Shown here: positions 1-9,734 of the stretch, piece by piece
How positions within the stretch are numbered: the stretch's first letter is position 1
Layout: every line of letters begins with the position of its first letter
Source: Zantedeschia hybrid cultivar
Lineage: Eukaryota; Streptophyta; Magnoliopsida; Alismatales; Araceae
Assembly (NCBI GenBank): GCA_030544215.1
Contig: JARZZO010000003.1
Location: 19,167,879 to 19,231,878, forward strand
Direction: 5' to 3'
Length of the DNA stretch: 64,000 nucleotides
Notes under the pieces: generated by a model
Seen by the model: the letters and a program-made list of their open reading frames with translations, nothing else
Told to the model about the DNA's origin: nothing
Databases searched by the model: none
Program-made: the position numbers and the translations under genes

Positions 1-233
1 ACGCTTAATTATTTATTTTCAGTTGGAATATGTAATTATTTGTTGAGTCGAGTCGAATTGTAATAATTTTTAATTCATGCACTTCCTTTACAATTCGATG
101 TGATGTGGGATGTTTAGCTTAGTTTATTATTTATTTTTTAGACTTATCGAAATCCTGGTTTGGCTCCAAATTTTAATGATTTGGTACCCATTTAGTAATC
201 GGATCGCCGATTATAGGGTGGCAGGTCGTTACA
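1..233 (+). mobile_element. 3' end of a Tekay-family LTR, cut by the window edge
   Basis: This stretch matches the last 230 bases or so of the complete chromovirus LTRs ending at 14666 and 26106, including the stretch before the terminal GTCGTTACA. No tRNA primer-binding site follows position 233, so it is a 3' LTR or solo LTR, not a 5' LTR. Its left part lies outside the window. Confidence 0.8.
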
Positions 234-1172
234 ACCACCAACCTATGTTATATGTCTTGGATAAATCTGGGACTTCATCATTCACTCTCAGGTAATTGGA
301 GAGAGAATGCTCTAGGATAGATTCGCAGGAGTCTCTGGCCAGAACGAACGCAATATCAGAAAAAATATTTTTTGATATTGTAGAGCAAAGTCTGATCCAA
401 GTGAGTTGACCATCTAAGGTTTGACAGTTGACCATACCCTAAGTCGACTCGAGAGCATTGTGCGAATGAAGGATTATAGCCACGCGGTAACTGTGGACGG
501 ACAGGTTCCATGAGTGGGTTGCTGAACCCCATTACCTTCCGGGATCATGCGGTGTTGCTTGACACTGAACTTGATCGGAATTCCGGCCGAATTTACATAA
601 GATGTTAATTCGGTTAAGTAATTAATTAAATATGAGATATTAATTAATTACTATAAGTCAATAAAATGTTATTGAACTTAACAGGCTGAAAATCGGATTG
701 GTAAATGGGACTAGAGGGTCACACGCAAATAGATTCTCAGTCGATGGTGTTTTAGTGGGTTTTATATTAGCTCGGGGACTTTTGTGAAAAGTTGCGCAGA
801 CTTAATATATAGACAAGACGTGTAGAAACCCTAGGCCAAGCACCAGGAGCTCTCCCTGCTGGCTCCCCCCCGCTCTCTCCTCCTCTGGGCTCCCCCTTCA
901 GGGCGCCGGGTGTCTTCCCGTCTCCGCCGCGCGCAATTTCCGGACATCGTTGCGGCGAAGATTCATCACCTGGCGTGTTGATATGGACGAGGGAGCGAGG
1001 ACGAACCACTAAGCAAAGGATCATGTAGATACTGCTGGAGGCCAAACGCTTGTACGGCTAGCGGCATCGCCTCGACGAAACCGACACAGATGCGGATTTG
1101 AATCCACACACAGTGATATGATTACACCCGTCTTTTCGGTTTTCTGGTTTTTGTTCTGAAACGGATCTGTGG
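234..1172 (+). mobile_element. Truncated copia-type LTR remnant
   Basis: From about 265 the sequence follows the plus-oriented solo LTRs at 16882-18336 and 26345-27897. Shared blocks are the GAGAGAATGCTCTAGG stretch, the GCGGTAACTGT block, the AT-rich TAATTAATTA segment and the GC-rich tail before a GAAACGGATC block. Both ends of the LTR are missing: it begins beside the Tekay LTR and breaks off near 1172 against the plant-mobile-domain frame. Reading frames inside it are LTR shadows. Confidence 0.7.
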
Positions 1173-1174
1173 TC

Positions 1175-1771
1175 ATCAGGCGAGATGTTTTTATTATCTA
1201 ATTCTGTTGCGTTCATCGCGTCCTGCCCGGATACCAACACTGCCACTACCCAATAAATTGTACCCAACTTGTTGAGGTCTTCTACGTGGTCAAGCATTAC
1301 ACTAGGATAGGTCATGAATGTGTTTGGAGATAGGAAAGTTGCAAACAAGAAGAGGATCCACAGGTGCACAGTATCCTCCACGTCTTCTACCTCTGTCGAT
1401 TTGATTATCTTCATTATGACTTTCAAGATATTCTTCTGTGCCAGTCTCTTGCTGGTCCCTAGCTTATAATAGAGGCGAGTGCAGATCGATTTCGAATCAA
1501 GATCTAGCTTCCTACCAGTGTTGGGGAGTGCGAGCATGATTGCAACGTCCTCGGCTGTGAAAGATAGTATGCAGCCGCCAATTTTAAATGAGTTATTCCC
1601 CACATAGTATGCAATGATTTCCTCGATCAGGCTAATCGGATAATTGACGTTACGAAAGCCAATAAATAGAGCGAAAGGGGTCTTCTCCATCAATTTTACA
1701 TGGTGAGATTTAAATCTCAATTCCTTCATGCCATTAACATAGAAGGATAGTTCACAACGTAGCTGAAACAT
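1175..1771 (-). pseudogene. Plant-mobile-domain (PMD/DUF1985-like) protein fragment of a MULE
   Basis: The minus-strand frame from the ATG at 1771 reads about 200 residues before it runs into the neighbouring LTR remnant; the residues past 1175 are chimeric. A segment reading FTAEDVAIMLALPNTGRK, followed by an acidic and basic stretch and a hydrophobic LWILFLFATFL helix, is what plant mobile domain and DUF1985 proteins show. In plants these are often carried by Mutator-like elements together with Ulp1-type proteases. The true N-terminus is absent: an intron or the 1979-8491 insertion separates it from possible upstream sequence at 8492-8930. No protease catalytic residues are visible here. 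I infer a dead transposon passenger; a diverged host gene of the same family is the alternative. Confidence 0.55.
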
Positions 1772-1978
1772 GCTACCCTAAAGTGATTTTGCTCCTGAGT
1801 AGTAGGCGTAAGCAGTAAGATATGGATAAAAATTGATTGATAACATGTTATTTGTATCAAGTGATACTTAACATGTGATGAGGATAAATCTTGAAGCATA
1901 AATTTTCCATTGGAGCATAAATTTGTCGGTAACAAAATTAGAGAAAATTGAACCTTTTGTAATTGTTAATGAATATTT

Positions 1979-3030
1979 TGTTGGGATCCGAGCGGGATGC
2001 GAAGAACGCAGCGGAAACGATGAACAAAAATCCCGCCCGATGCCCGCTGATCCGATTCGGAACGAAAACTAAAACCGAAAAACTAACGGGAGTTATCCGA
2101 TTACCGTGCGCGGATTCGAATCCGCTTCCGTTTCGATTTCATCGAGACGATGCCGCGAGTCGCACAAGCGTCCGACCTCCAGCGGTATCCACGCGATCCT
2201 CTGCGGTGGTTCGTCCTCGCTCCCTCGTCCGTATCAGCTCGCTCGCTGAAGATCCATCGACTTTCAGGAATCATACGCAGTGGAGACGGAGACAATGTCG
2301 GCGCCTCGAACGGGGCACCCAAAGGAGGAGAGAGAAAGGAGGGATGACGGCCAGCATGGGGAAACCTTGGAGCTTGGCCCAGGGTTTCTCAACAAGGCGT
2401 ATATATATTAAGTCGGCGCGACTTTTCACAAAAGTCCCCGAGTTAATATAAATCGCACTTATGTACCACCGACTAAAAATCTTATTGCGTGTAACCCTCT
2501 AGGCCCATTTACCAGTCTAGTTTTCAGCCCGTTAAGTCCAATAACTAGTTATTGACTTATTGTAATTAATTAATATCTAGATATTAACTAATTACTTAGC
2601 CGAATTAACATCGCATGTAAATTCGATTGGACTTCCGATCAATTTAGGTGCCAAGCAACACCGCATGATCCCGGAAGGTAATGGGGTTCAGCAACCCACT
2701 CATAGAACCTGTCCGTCCACAGTTACCGCATGGCTATAATCTTTCGTTCACACAATGCTCTCGAGTTAACCTAGGGTATGGTCAACTGTTAAATCCTAGA
2801 TGGTCAACTCACTTGAATCAGACTCCGCTGTACAATATCCGAAAACCTCTTTTTCTGATATTGTTTCTGCTCTGGTCAGAGACTCCTGCAGATCTATTCT
2901 AGAGCATTATCTCTCCAGTTACCTGAGAGCGAACGATCCTTTATTGAACACACAATCACCTTCGAAGGTCTTCCGCAGAACCCGATCCTTAACTATTAGA
3001 GATCCTGTTGGACCCGATCCTTAACTATCA
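1979..3030 (-). repeat. 3' LTR of the LARD-like element, U3 shortened
   Basis: This region matches 6919 to about 7970 of the 5' LTR, starting with the TGTTGGGATCC terminus in plus orientation. It lacks the roughly 500 bases corresponding to about 7970-8491. In their place is a short duplication of a CCGATCCTTAACTAT phrase next to the polypurine tract. In element orientation the missing part is U3, where promoter signals usually lie. Open frames here, up to 162 codons, have no protein-like features. Confidence 0.7.
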
Positions 3031-3041
3031 ATCTCCCACTT
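3031..3041 (-). other. Polypurine tract of the LARD-like element
   Basis: On the minus strand the sequence reads AAGTGGGAGAT directly before the LTR start TGATAG. This is the usual position of the plus-strand DNA primer of an LTR retrotransposon, and the motif is common at the end of plant copia polyproteins. Confidence 0.6.
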
Positions 3042-5112
3042 GGACTCAAGCAAATCACCTTCGCATTTGATCTCCATCAAATCTAGGTGATGCTCACAAA
3101 AAATTTGTGACTAAGACTTGGTCAGGGATCTACTAAATTATCTAAAGATGAAATATCTTCCATTACGTTATTTCCTCTTTATCTTTTGTCTCTGAATCTG
3201 TGAAAGAACCTCAGAATGTTCTGCAATTTTTGAAGAGATCATGGCTCGATCACACAATTTATTGCTCCCACTGTTGTCCTACAATGATAGGATGGTATTC
3301 GAGACCTTTTAGAACTACATCTAGTTCAGGGATGAACCTTTTCATCCATACTGTTTTGCCTTTATCAATATTCTCTTATTGGTCGCAGTGAGAGAACTGC
3401 TACTTCTCTATCTCAGCTAACTTTCCTACATCCTTTTAGGTGTGGGTTCGATTGTTTAAAATCTTACCACTTGTCTTTCTCAAAGGCACATCATAAATAT
3501 CTCTTCATCTTGGTCTATCCAATAAGAGATTTCATGACAATGATTGCCTTTCAAAAATGCATACTATGAGTACCTCTTCACCTTGGTCTATCCAAGTAAC
3601 ATGATTCATGATACCTGATTAGGATAGTGACTTTCACTTACCCCTAAAGACATTCTTTAGAGTTTTCTAGTCAGTCTGAATATGAGAAGTATTGGCATCC
3701 AATATGCCAACATCTCGAATAGACAATATTTTAGTGAACGAAGGAAATAACGTGATTTAAGCAGATAGTTCTGATAATTCAATTATGGTCTTTTATCTTG
3801 AATTATTTCCCACTACTTTTCGACGGACTGTATAACCTTCAGGTATACAAAACGGAAGACTCCAACGGTCTCCTAATGAGGATCAGAATCTCCAAGAATC
3901 ACAGTATGACCTCGGGTAAACTCATAGTATCATACCAGTATCTTAGAGCAACCATCTCATGGTAATTGCAACTTCTTGCAATATCCAATCTTATTTCGGC
4001 TCCCAGGTCTTTAATGGTCCCGGGTAAACACAATAGACCATTATCCCTGGTCTAAGCTTTACCATCAATACGTGACAGAGTAGAGTAAGAATGCAGCTCC
4101 CGAGTAAACACGAGGATAGCTACATCGTTCCTCTATTCCAATCTCAAGGCATCAAGATGCCATAGTTAATAGTCCTTTAATCAGATGGTGGCATATCTCA
4201 GGTAAACACATAGAAACTTCTATCACTAAATCAAGTTCTAAGAACTATATTGATGGAGAGCCACGCGGTGCATTCTCAATGACTCGCGCTCCGGCTTAGA
4301 TTTTATATTGAAGGTTTTGTTTATGTTAAGTTGGTCTCATCCTAGGTGATAGTTTATAAATATACCGTATATATTTAACTATACCTATATATTAGCAATC
4401 GATTCATAATCAAAAACTAAAAAACATGCATCAACCATACATGTTCATTATGTGGTCATGGATAGCACAGTGATTAACTAGAGCCAAACAATTAATCACC
4501 AAAACTATATAACCTTTATATAATCTAAACATGCAAACACATAGCCCCTGGTGATCACATCTCTTGGCGCCTTCCTGATTGCATTTGTGAATCATCCTTG
4601 CCTCTCCTCGGCCGGCGCGATCAATTACAAATATAAAACAGAATTTAAAACATTTTCAAATACAAATTATTTGTAAGAGAAAGCCTTATGGCCGAGTACA
4701 ATAACAGAGAGAGATAGAATTACAATGGAATGAGAGAGAGAGGGAGGCACGCAAACCTCATTAATTAACACTTACTTAATGTATATCACATTCCATAACA
4801 ATCCACATAATCACACACTATCATATGATATGAAATTTAAGTAAGTGTATGTCCATGATCACCACAAATTTTAACCATTCACACATGATAAAACACATCA
4901 CATGAAGGCTAAAATTTTGAAAATATAATAATTTTGGTTTTCCAAAACCTAGGTACCAATCAAAATTGGATAATTCGAATTTCGAAAATCATATTTTCTA
5001 ACATACATTTAAATCTAATTTAAAGCATTAAACACATCAACATGTGCACACAAAACTAAAATTAAAATTATAAAATATTCCATGCAATATTTAGAAAAAT
5101 TCTAAATTAATT
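3042..5112 (-). repeat. Non-coding internal region with diverged tandem phrases
   Basis: No coding potential is visible. Several phrases recur: a CTTGGTCTATCCAA block near 3510 and 3582, about 72 bases apart, and a GGTAAAC(A/T)C phrase near 3916, 4023, 4112 and 4201, spaced about 90-105 bases. From about 4600 the DNA becomes AT-rich. The interior therefore looks built from decayed tandem repeats. Confidence 0.45.
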
Positions 5113-6072
5113 AATTAATCTAACACTTAGATTAAATATTTAAAATTACATTAATAACAATTATTAATGTGAAACAATCTAACATCTAGATAAAATCAAA
5201 ATTCTTTAACAACCAATTGTTAAGAACCCCTTTTATTAATAATATTTCTCAATAACAATTATTAAAAAATAATAATTAGAATATTTCTAATTAAAATAGT
5301 CTAACATTTTAGACTTAATTAATCTCTTAATAACATTTATTAAAAGATCAATTTTCAAGTAAATTAGATCTTCAAAAACAATAGTTAAGCGATTCAAGAG
5401 TAAACTAATTAATCATCTTAATAACTATTATTAAGACTTAATTAGTGCTTAATAACTTTTATTAAGATTTATTACTCAAAAATAATTAACTTAATTATAA
5501 CAATTATAAAAATTTAATTAATCACATAGTAAACTTTTATTATGTGTCTCTTAATCAAAATATTAATTTCATAACAACACTTGTTAGGAAATTAAATGAT
5601 CTAATCACCTAATTAATTAAAATTAACAACTTAAATAAAAATTAACAACATTTGTTAATAATATTTAAGGTTGCAATCTTAAAATAATTAACATCAATTG
5701 TTAATAAAATTAAGATCACATCTTAATTATAAAACTCATTAAAGATCATATCTTAAAAACACCCCTGTAAATTACTTAATTAAAAGCAATTGAACAACAA
5801 TTATTAATTACATTTAAGATCACATCTTAAATATAAATTAACAACACTTGTTAATTAAAATTAAAATAATTATCTTAATTATTAATAACAACAATTGTTA
5901 ATAATTAATTAAGATCCCATAACAACATTTGTTAATTATAAATTAAGATCACATCTTAATATTAACTCACTTTTAAAATCATATCTTAAAACAACCTTTT
6001 ATTTACTAAAAGATTATAAATTAAAGTTTAAAACAAGTTTTAAACTATTTAAAACAAATTTTAAACTATTCT
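5113..6072. repeat. Array of about twenty short hairpins with CAN-type loops
   Basis: This AT-rich segment holds a succession of short inverted repeats with arms of 6-15 bases and loops of mostly three bases, usually CAC, CAT or CAA. Clear cases: arms TTAATCTAA with loop CAC (5115-5135), arms ACATTAATAA with loop CAA (5148-5170), arms CTTAATAA with loop CTA (5430s), arms TTAATTTCATAACAA with one mismatch (5560s), arms ATTAAGAT with loop CAC (5710 and 5945), arms AATTAACAA with loop CAC (5840s) and arms AGTTTAAAAC with loop AA (6020s). Hairpins follow one another every 30-60 bases and differ in sequence. Confidence 0.7.
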
Positions 6073-6089
6073 TAATTTTAATTTTTTCA

Positions 6090-6660
6090 GTTAATACGGG
6101 TGGGATTAAAGGGCCGGGTTAAGGGGGTTAAATGGGCCTGGCTTATAGGGCCCTTGGCTTCGGGCCAGGGCTCGGACCCGGCCAAGCGCCCAGCTTAGTC
6201 CTGGGCCCAGGCCCACCTAGTCGAACCAGGTCTGGGCGTATGGACAGGGCTTAGTCCCCCCCCAGTTGGGCCGGGTTCAATCTCCTGGTTGGCCCGGTTT
6301 AGGCTGTCAGGACCGGACCCAGCATGCATGTTTCGCCCGGCCTCCTAGTGTGCAGGCTAGGGTTTGCTGCAGCCGCCGCCAGGCAGTACAACCCGTCCCC
6401 AGCCGTCTTCCTCAACGCCGGCAAGGGAACCAGGGTGGCGGAGGTCCTCTTCGGCGCCTGCAATGGGGCCGGTGTGCCTGGCCGGCGAGGTCGGCATCGT
6501 CGGAGGCCCTCACTGCCGGCGATGAGGGCTGATTTAGGATCCGAAAACACCCCCCTTTCACCTCTTGCTGCACATCCATCACATTGAGAGGAAGAAGGAA
6601 AGGTTGAGGCCAGTGCCGCCGCCACCTACGGCTCAATTAGTGCCAGCAGTGGCCGACAGC
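6090..6660. other. GC-rich leader block inside the LARD-like element
   Basis: Composition changes abruptly from the AT-rich hairpin array to a GC-rich block with CCGGGTT, GGGCC and GCCGCC runs. In element orientation this is just downstream of the primer-binding site. Frames of up to 108 codons occur on both strands but show no recognisable domain, so I do not call a gene. Confidence 0.4.
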
Positions 6661-6905
6661 AACCTCTAGAGACACCGGTGAAGCTAATGTTGCCGGCGGT
6701 GGCTTTGATACACACCCCAAAACGCAAAGGCAACAAAGAAATATTTTTCCTTTGAATGCGTTCAATAATAGAAAATAATTTTTCTAAATTAGCCGATTCA
6801 TCCAATGAATCAAAAAACAGTTTTTCACATAGATCGAATCTACAGCATGGAATTATTCTTAGAAAATTAATCTCATCGTCCCGAAACGGATCAGAGCGGA
6901 ACCTC

Positions 6906-6917
6906 GCTCTGATACCA
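6906..6917 (-). other. Methionine-tRNA primer-binding site
   Basis: The plus strand reads GCTCTGATACCA, so the element strand reads TGGTATCAGAGC, the standard complement to the 3' end of initiator methionine tRNA. It lies one base from the LTR terminus at 6919 and fixes the element's orientation. Confidence 0.85.
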
Positions 6918-6918
6918 C

Positions 6919-8491
6919 TGTTGGGATCCAGGCGGGATGCGAAGAACGCAGCGGAAACGATGAACAAAAATCCCGCCCGATGCCCTCTGATCCGATTCGG
7001 AATGAGAACTAAAACCGAAAAACTAACGGGAGTAATCCGATTATCGTGCGCGGATTCGAATCCGCTTCCGTTTCGGTTCCGTCGAGGCGATGCCGCGAGC
7101 CGCACAAGCGTCCGGCCTCCAGCGGTATCCACGTGATCCTCTGTGGTGGTTCGTCCTTGCTCCCTCGTCCGTATCAGCTCGCTCGCTGAAGATCCGTTGC
7201 CGCAACGATTGCCGAAAACCCGCCGACGGGAATTCCCGACTTTCAGGAATCACGTGCAGCAGAGACGGAGACAATCCTGGAGCCTCGAACAGGGCGCCCA
7301 GCGGAGGAAAGAGAAAGGAGGGATGACGGCCAGCATAGGGAAACCCTAGAGCTTGGCCCAGGGTTTCTCAACAGCGCGTATATATATTAAGTCGGTGCGA
7401 CTTTTCACAAAAGTCCCCGAGTTAATATAAATTCCACTTATGTACCACCGACTAAGAATCTTATTGCGTGTGACCCTTTAGGCCCATTTACCAGTCCGTT
7501 AAGTCCAATAACTAGTTATTGACTTATGGTAATTAATTAATATCTAGATATTAACTAATTACTTAGCCAAATTAACATCGCATGTAAATTCGGTTGGACT
7601 TCCGATCAAGTTGGGTGCCAAGCAACACCGCATGATCCCGGAAGGTAATGGGGTTCAGCAACCCATTTATAGAACCTGTCTGTCCACAGTTACCGCGCGG
7701 CTATAATCCTTCGTTTGCACAATGCTCTCGAGTTAACCTAGGGTATGGTCAACTGTCAAACCCTAGATGGTCAACTCACTTGAATCAGACTCCGTTGTAC
7801 AATATCTGAAAACCTCTTTTTCTGATATTGTTTTTGCTTTGGCCAGAGACTCCTGCGGATCTATTCTAGAGTATTCTCTCTCCAATTACTTGAGAGCAAA
7901 CGATCCTTTATTGAACACACAATCACCTTCGAAGGTCTTCCGCTGGACTCGATCCTTGACTATTAGAGATCCCGTGGATAGGGATTCGTAGGTCAAGGTC
8001 AAAGTCCAGAAGTCCACCGACAAGGTGTCTTTGGTGTCTCAAGTCCATGGATCAACCACGCCACTGTGACGATAAATCAAGTCGATTGATAGTCAGGTAA
8101 ATTACCATTCGGCGATTCATGTTGGATCAGTTCAGTGAACTCATTTTCCAATGAGCACCTACAGGTTTACCATTGTGTCTCCACACTAGTAACTAACGAG
8201 ATCAGTCACCCTCATCATATGAGCTGGAATAACCTATACTAGTCTAACCGGATGTTTGATGTCATTTTCAAACATCCTATGACTAGGAACAATTGAGAAT
8301 ATGTGTTTATAAGTTATCAGTCTCATTATTATGATCTCATCATAATCTGATGACTATTGCACATATTTATGGACTTCATTATGCGCAATTATAAATATGT
8401 CAATCTACATAATGAATTTAATGTCATTTATTAGCGAACCAGATTGAAATAGGTGCCTTATGATTGGCTTAGAGGACACCTATATCCATCA
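6919..8491 (-). repeat. 5' LTR of the LARD-like element
   Basis: The LTR runs, on its own strand, from TGATGGATATAGG at 8491 to GGATCCCAACA at 6919. It aligns along its length with the reverse complement of the solo LTRs at 16882-18336 and 26345-27897, and its U5-side part aligns with the shortened 3' LTR at 1979-3030. Confidence 0.75.
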
Positions 8492-8930
8492 CATTTTACC
8501 GTCGATTCGAACAAAATCATCGTCCTCAGCCTCCTCTTCTTCTTCGCCTCCATCTTTTGGCTCTTCTAGTGCATCTCTCTTTGTGGCTTCGTCGTCTTCT
8601 TCTTATGGATCTGCTGATAGGATTTAAGAAAAAAAATCTTTTTGCCGCATAAAACCTAAAGGTTCTATCTTTCAACCAGTATTAGGCCATATGTTGAACT
8701 TAAGGGCAAGCGACGGGTTCTAGTAGCCGGGACACTCTTTTGTACTCTCGTGGTTGGTCATCAGCCAATTCCTTTTGCCTCTTCGCTGCAGAGGCCAGGC
8801 CTTCTACCTTGTCTCCTCCCGACATGGTTAAAAGCCTAAAGATTGCAACAGACGATCGATCACAGGAGACTGGCAAAGAGAGGGGATGCGATAACACATA
8901 TGAAGATGTATGTGGTAAAGTCAATTTGGA
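8492..8930 (-). pseudogene. Possible N-terminal part of the interrupted MULE PMD gene
   Basis: A minus-strand ATG at about 8825 opens a short polar frame (MSGGDKVEG and a KRQKELADDQ stretch) that ends at 8700. Beyond it lies an arginine- and serine-rich stretch encoded by CTTCTTC-type repeats, with stops. It abuts the LARD-like element, on whose other side the PMD frame continues on the same strand. Linking the two is an inference from position and orientation; no motif proves it. Confidence 0.3.
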
Positions 8931-9734
8931 TTTGAACTAGAAAGGATAGGGTGTAGTCGGTTCGGTTCGAATGCTTCCTATGGACAAATTTGTTCCTGAG
9001 CTATTGTGAGAAGGATGGGGGTATATCTGTCAGTTATACTCCTGATGCGACTTGAAAGCTACCTATCCAGCTTTCAAGCTTCCATCCCTCTCTTGTAAAG
9101 CGAACATGATGTTTCTTTCTGAGGCCACACCTTCTTCTTCCTTCCTCACGTCACAGGTTCATCATTTGAGCAATCTTCATCCTTTATAGTTCTTTTTTGT
9201 CTTCTATATGTAATGGACACCATCAAAGTTCACCATTTATCGTTCATTCCTTTTTTTTTTAAGATAATAGGATGGTAAAAGTGGACGCCATCCCTGCTAG
9301 GTGCTCATTCAGCAAAGATGCATTCATTTTATTTATTACCAAGAGCATGGGCATTGCAACTATTCATTAGCAAGTGGCCGCATGCTGGGGTTTATCTCAT
9401 AATCCCTGGGTTATCTCATACTCCTTACCAAGATACCAAACACACAAACTCTCTTATGCCACAATGAGGACATACAAATCATGTTTGACCTCCACCAAAT
9501 GCAGGGAGCAAGTTATATCATGCTCAAAGTACACGTCCATGCACTCGACTTACCAAAAAGATAACAAATTATACACTCTATAATTTGAAATACAGAGGTA
9601 GTAATATTTTACGTCTGGAATATTGCATGGCCAATAACTAGTATGTATAGCCTGTTATAGTGTGTAGAGGTAGTCACATATTACGCCTGAAATATTGCAT
9701 GACTAATAATGTTGTATCGACTACCCGTTATAGT
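8931..9734. repeat. No gene; 72-bp tandem duplication at 9594-9737
   Basis: No coding or RNA gene is visible from 8931 to 9593. From 9594 a unit beginning AGAGGTAGT and containing ATATTGCATG occurs twice with a 72-base period; the copies have diverged by scattered substitutions. This lies just upstream of the MULE transposase remnant. Confidence 0.55.

Larger units (their letters stand above)
1979..8491 (-). mobile_element. Non-coding (LARD-like) copia-type LTR retrotransposon
   Basis: The element lies on the minus strand. Its 5' LTR is 6919-8491, followed by a methionine-tRNA primer-binding site (6906-6917), about 3.9 kb of internal DNA, a polypurine tract at 3031-3041 and a 3' LTR at 1979-3030. 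Flanks TATTT (1974-1978) and CATTT (8492-8496) look like a 5-bp target duplication with one change. The interior shows no gag or pol motif on either strand, so it would depend on proteins from another element. The LTR is the same family as the solo LTRs at 16882 and 26345, which suggests copia-type affiliation through the AAGTGGGAGAT polypurine tract; that assignment is inferred. Confidence 0.75.

Noticed and set aside
1963..2451. 162-codon frame inside the LTR at 1979-3030
   Set aside because: It lies within LTR sequence that also occurs elsewhere as a non-coding repeat, and the related LTR at 6919 does not preserve the frame.
5113..6072. A CRISPR-like array of palindromic repeats
   Set aside because: Repeats are not identical, there are no constant spacers and the genome is plant nuclear DNA. 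It is reported as a hairpin array only.
6299..6625. 108-codon frame in the GC-rich block of the LARD-like element
   Set aside because: No domain, overlapped by equally long frames on the other strand, and composition explains the lack of stops.
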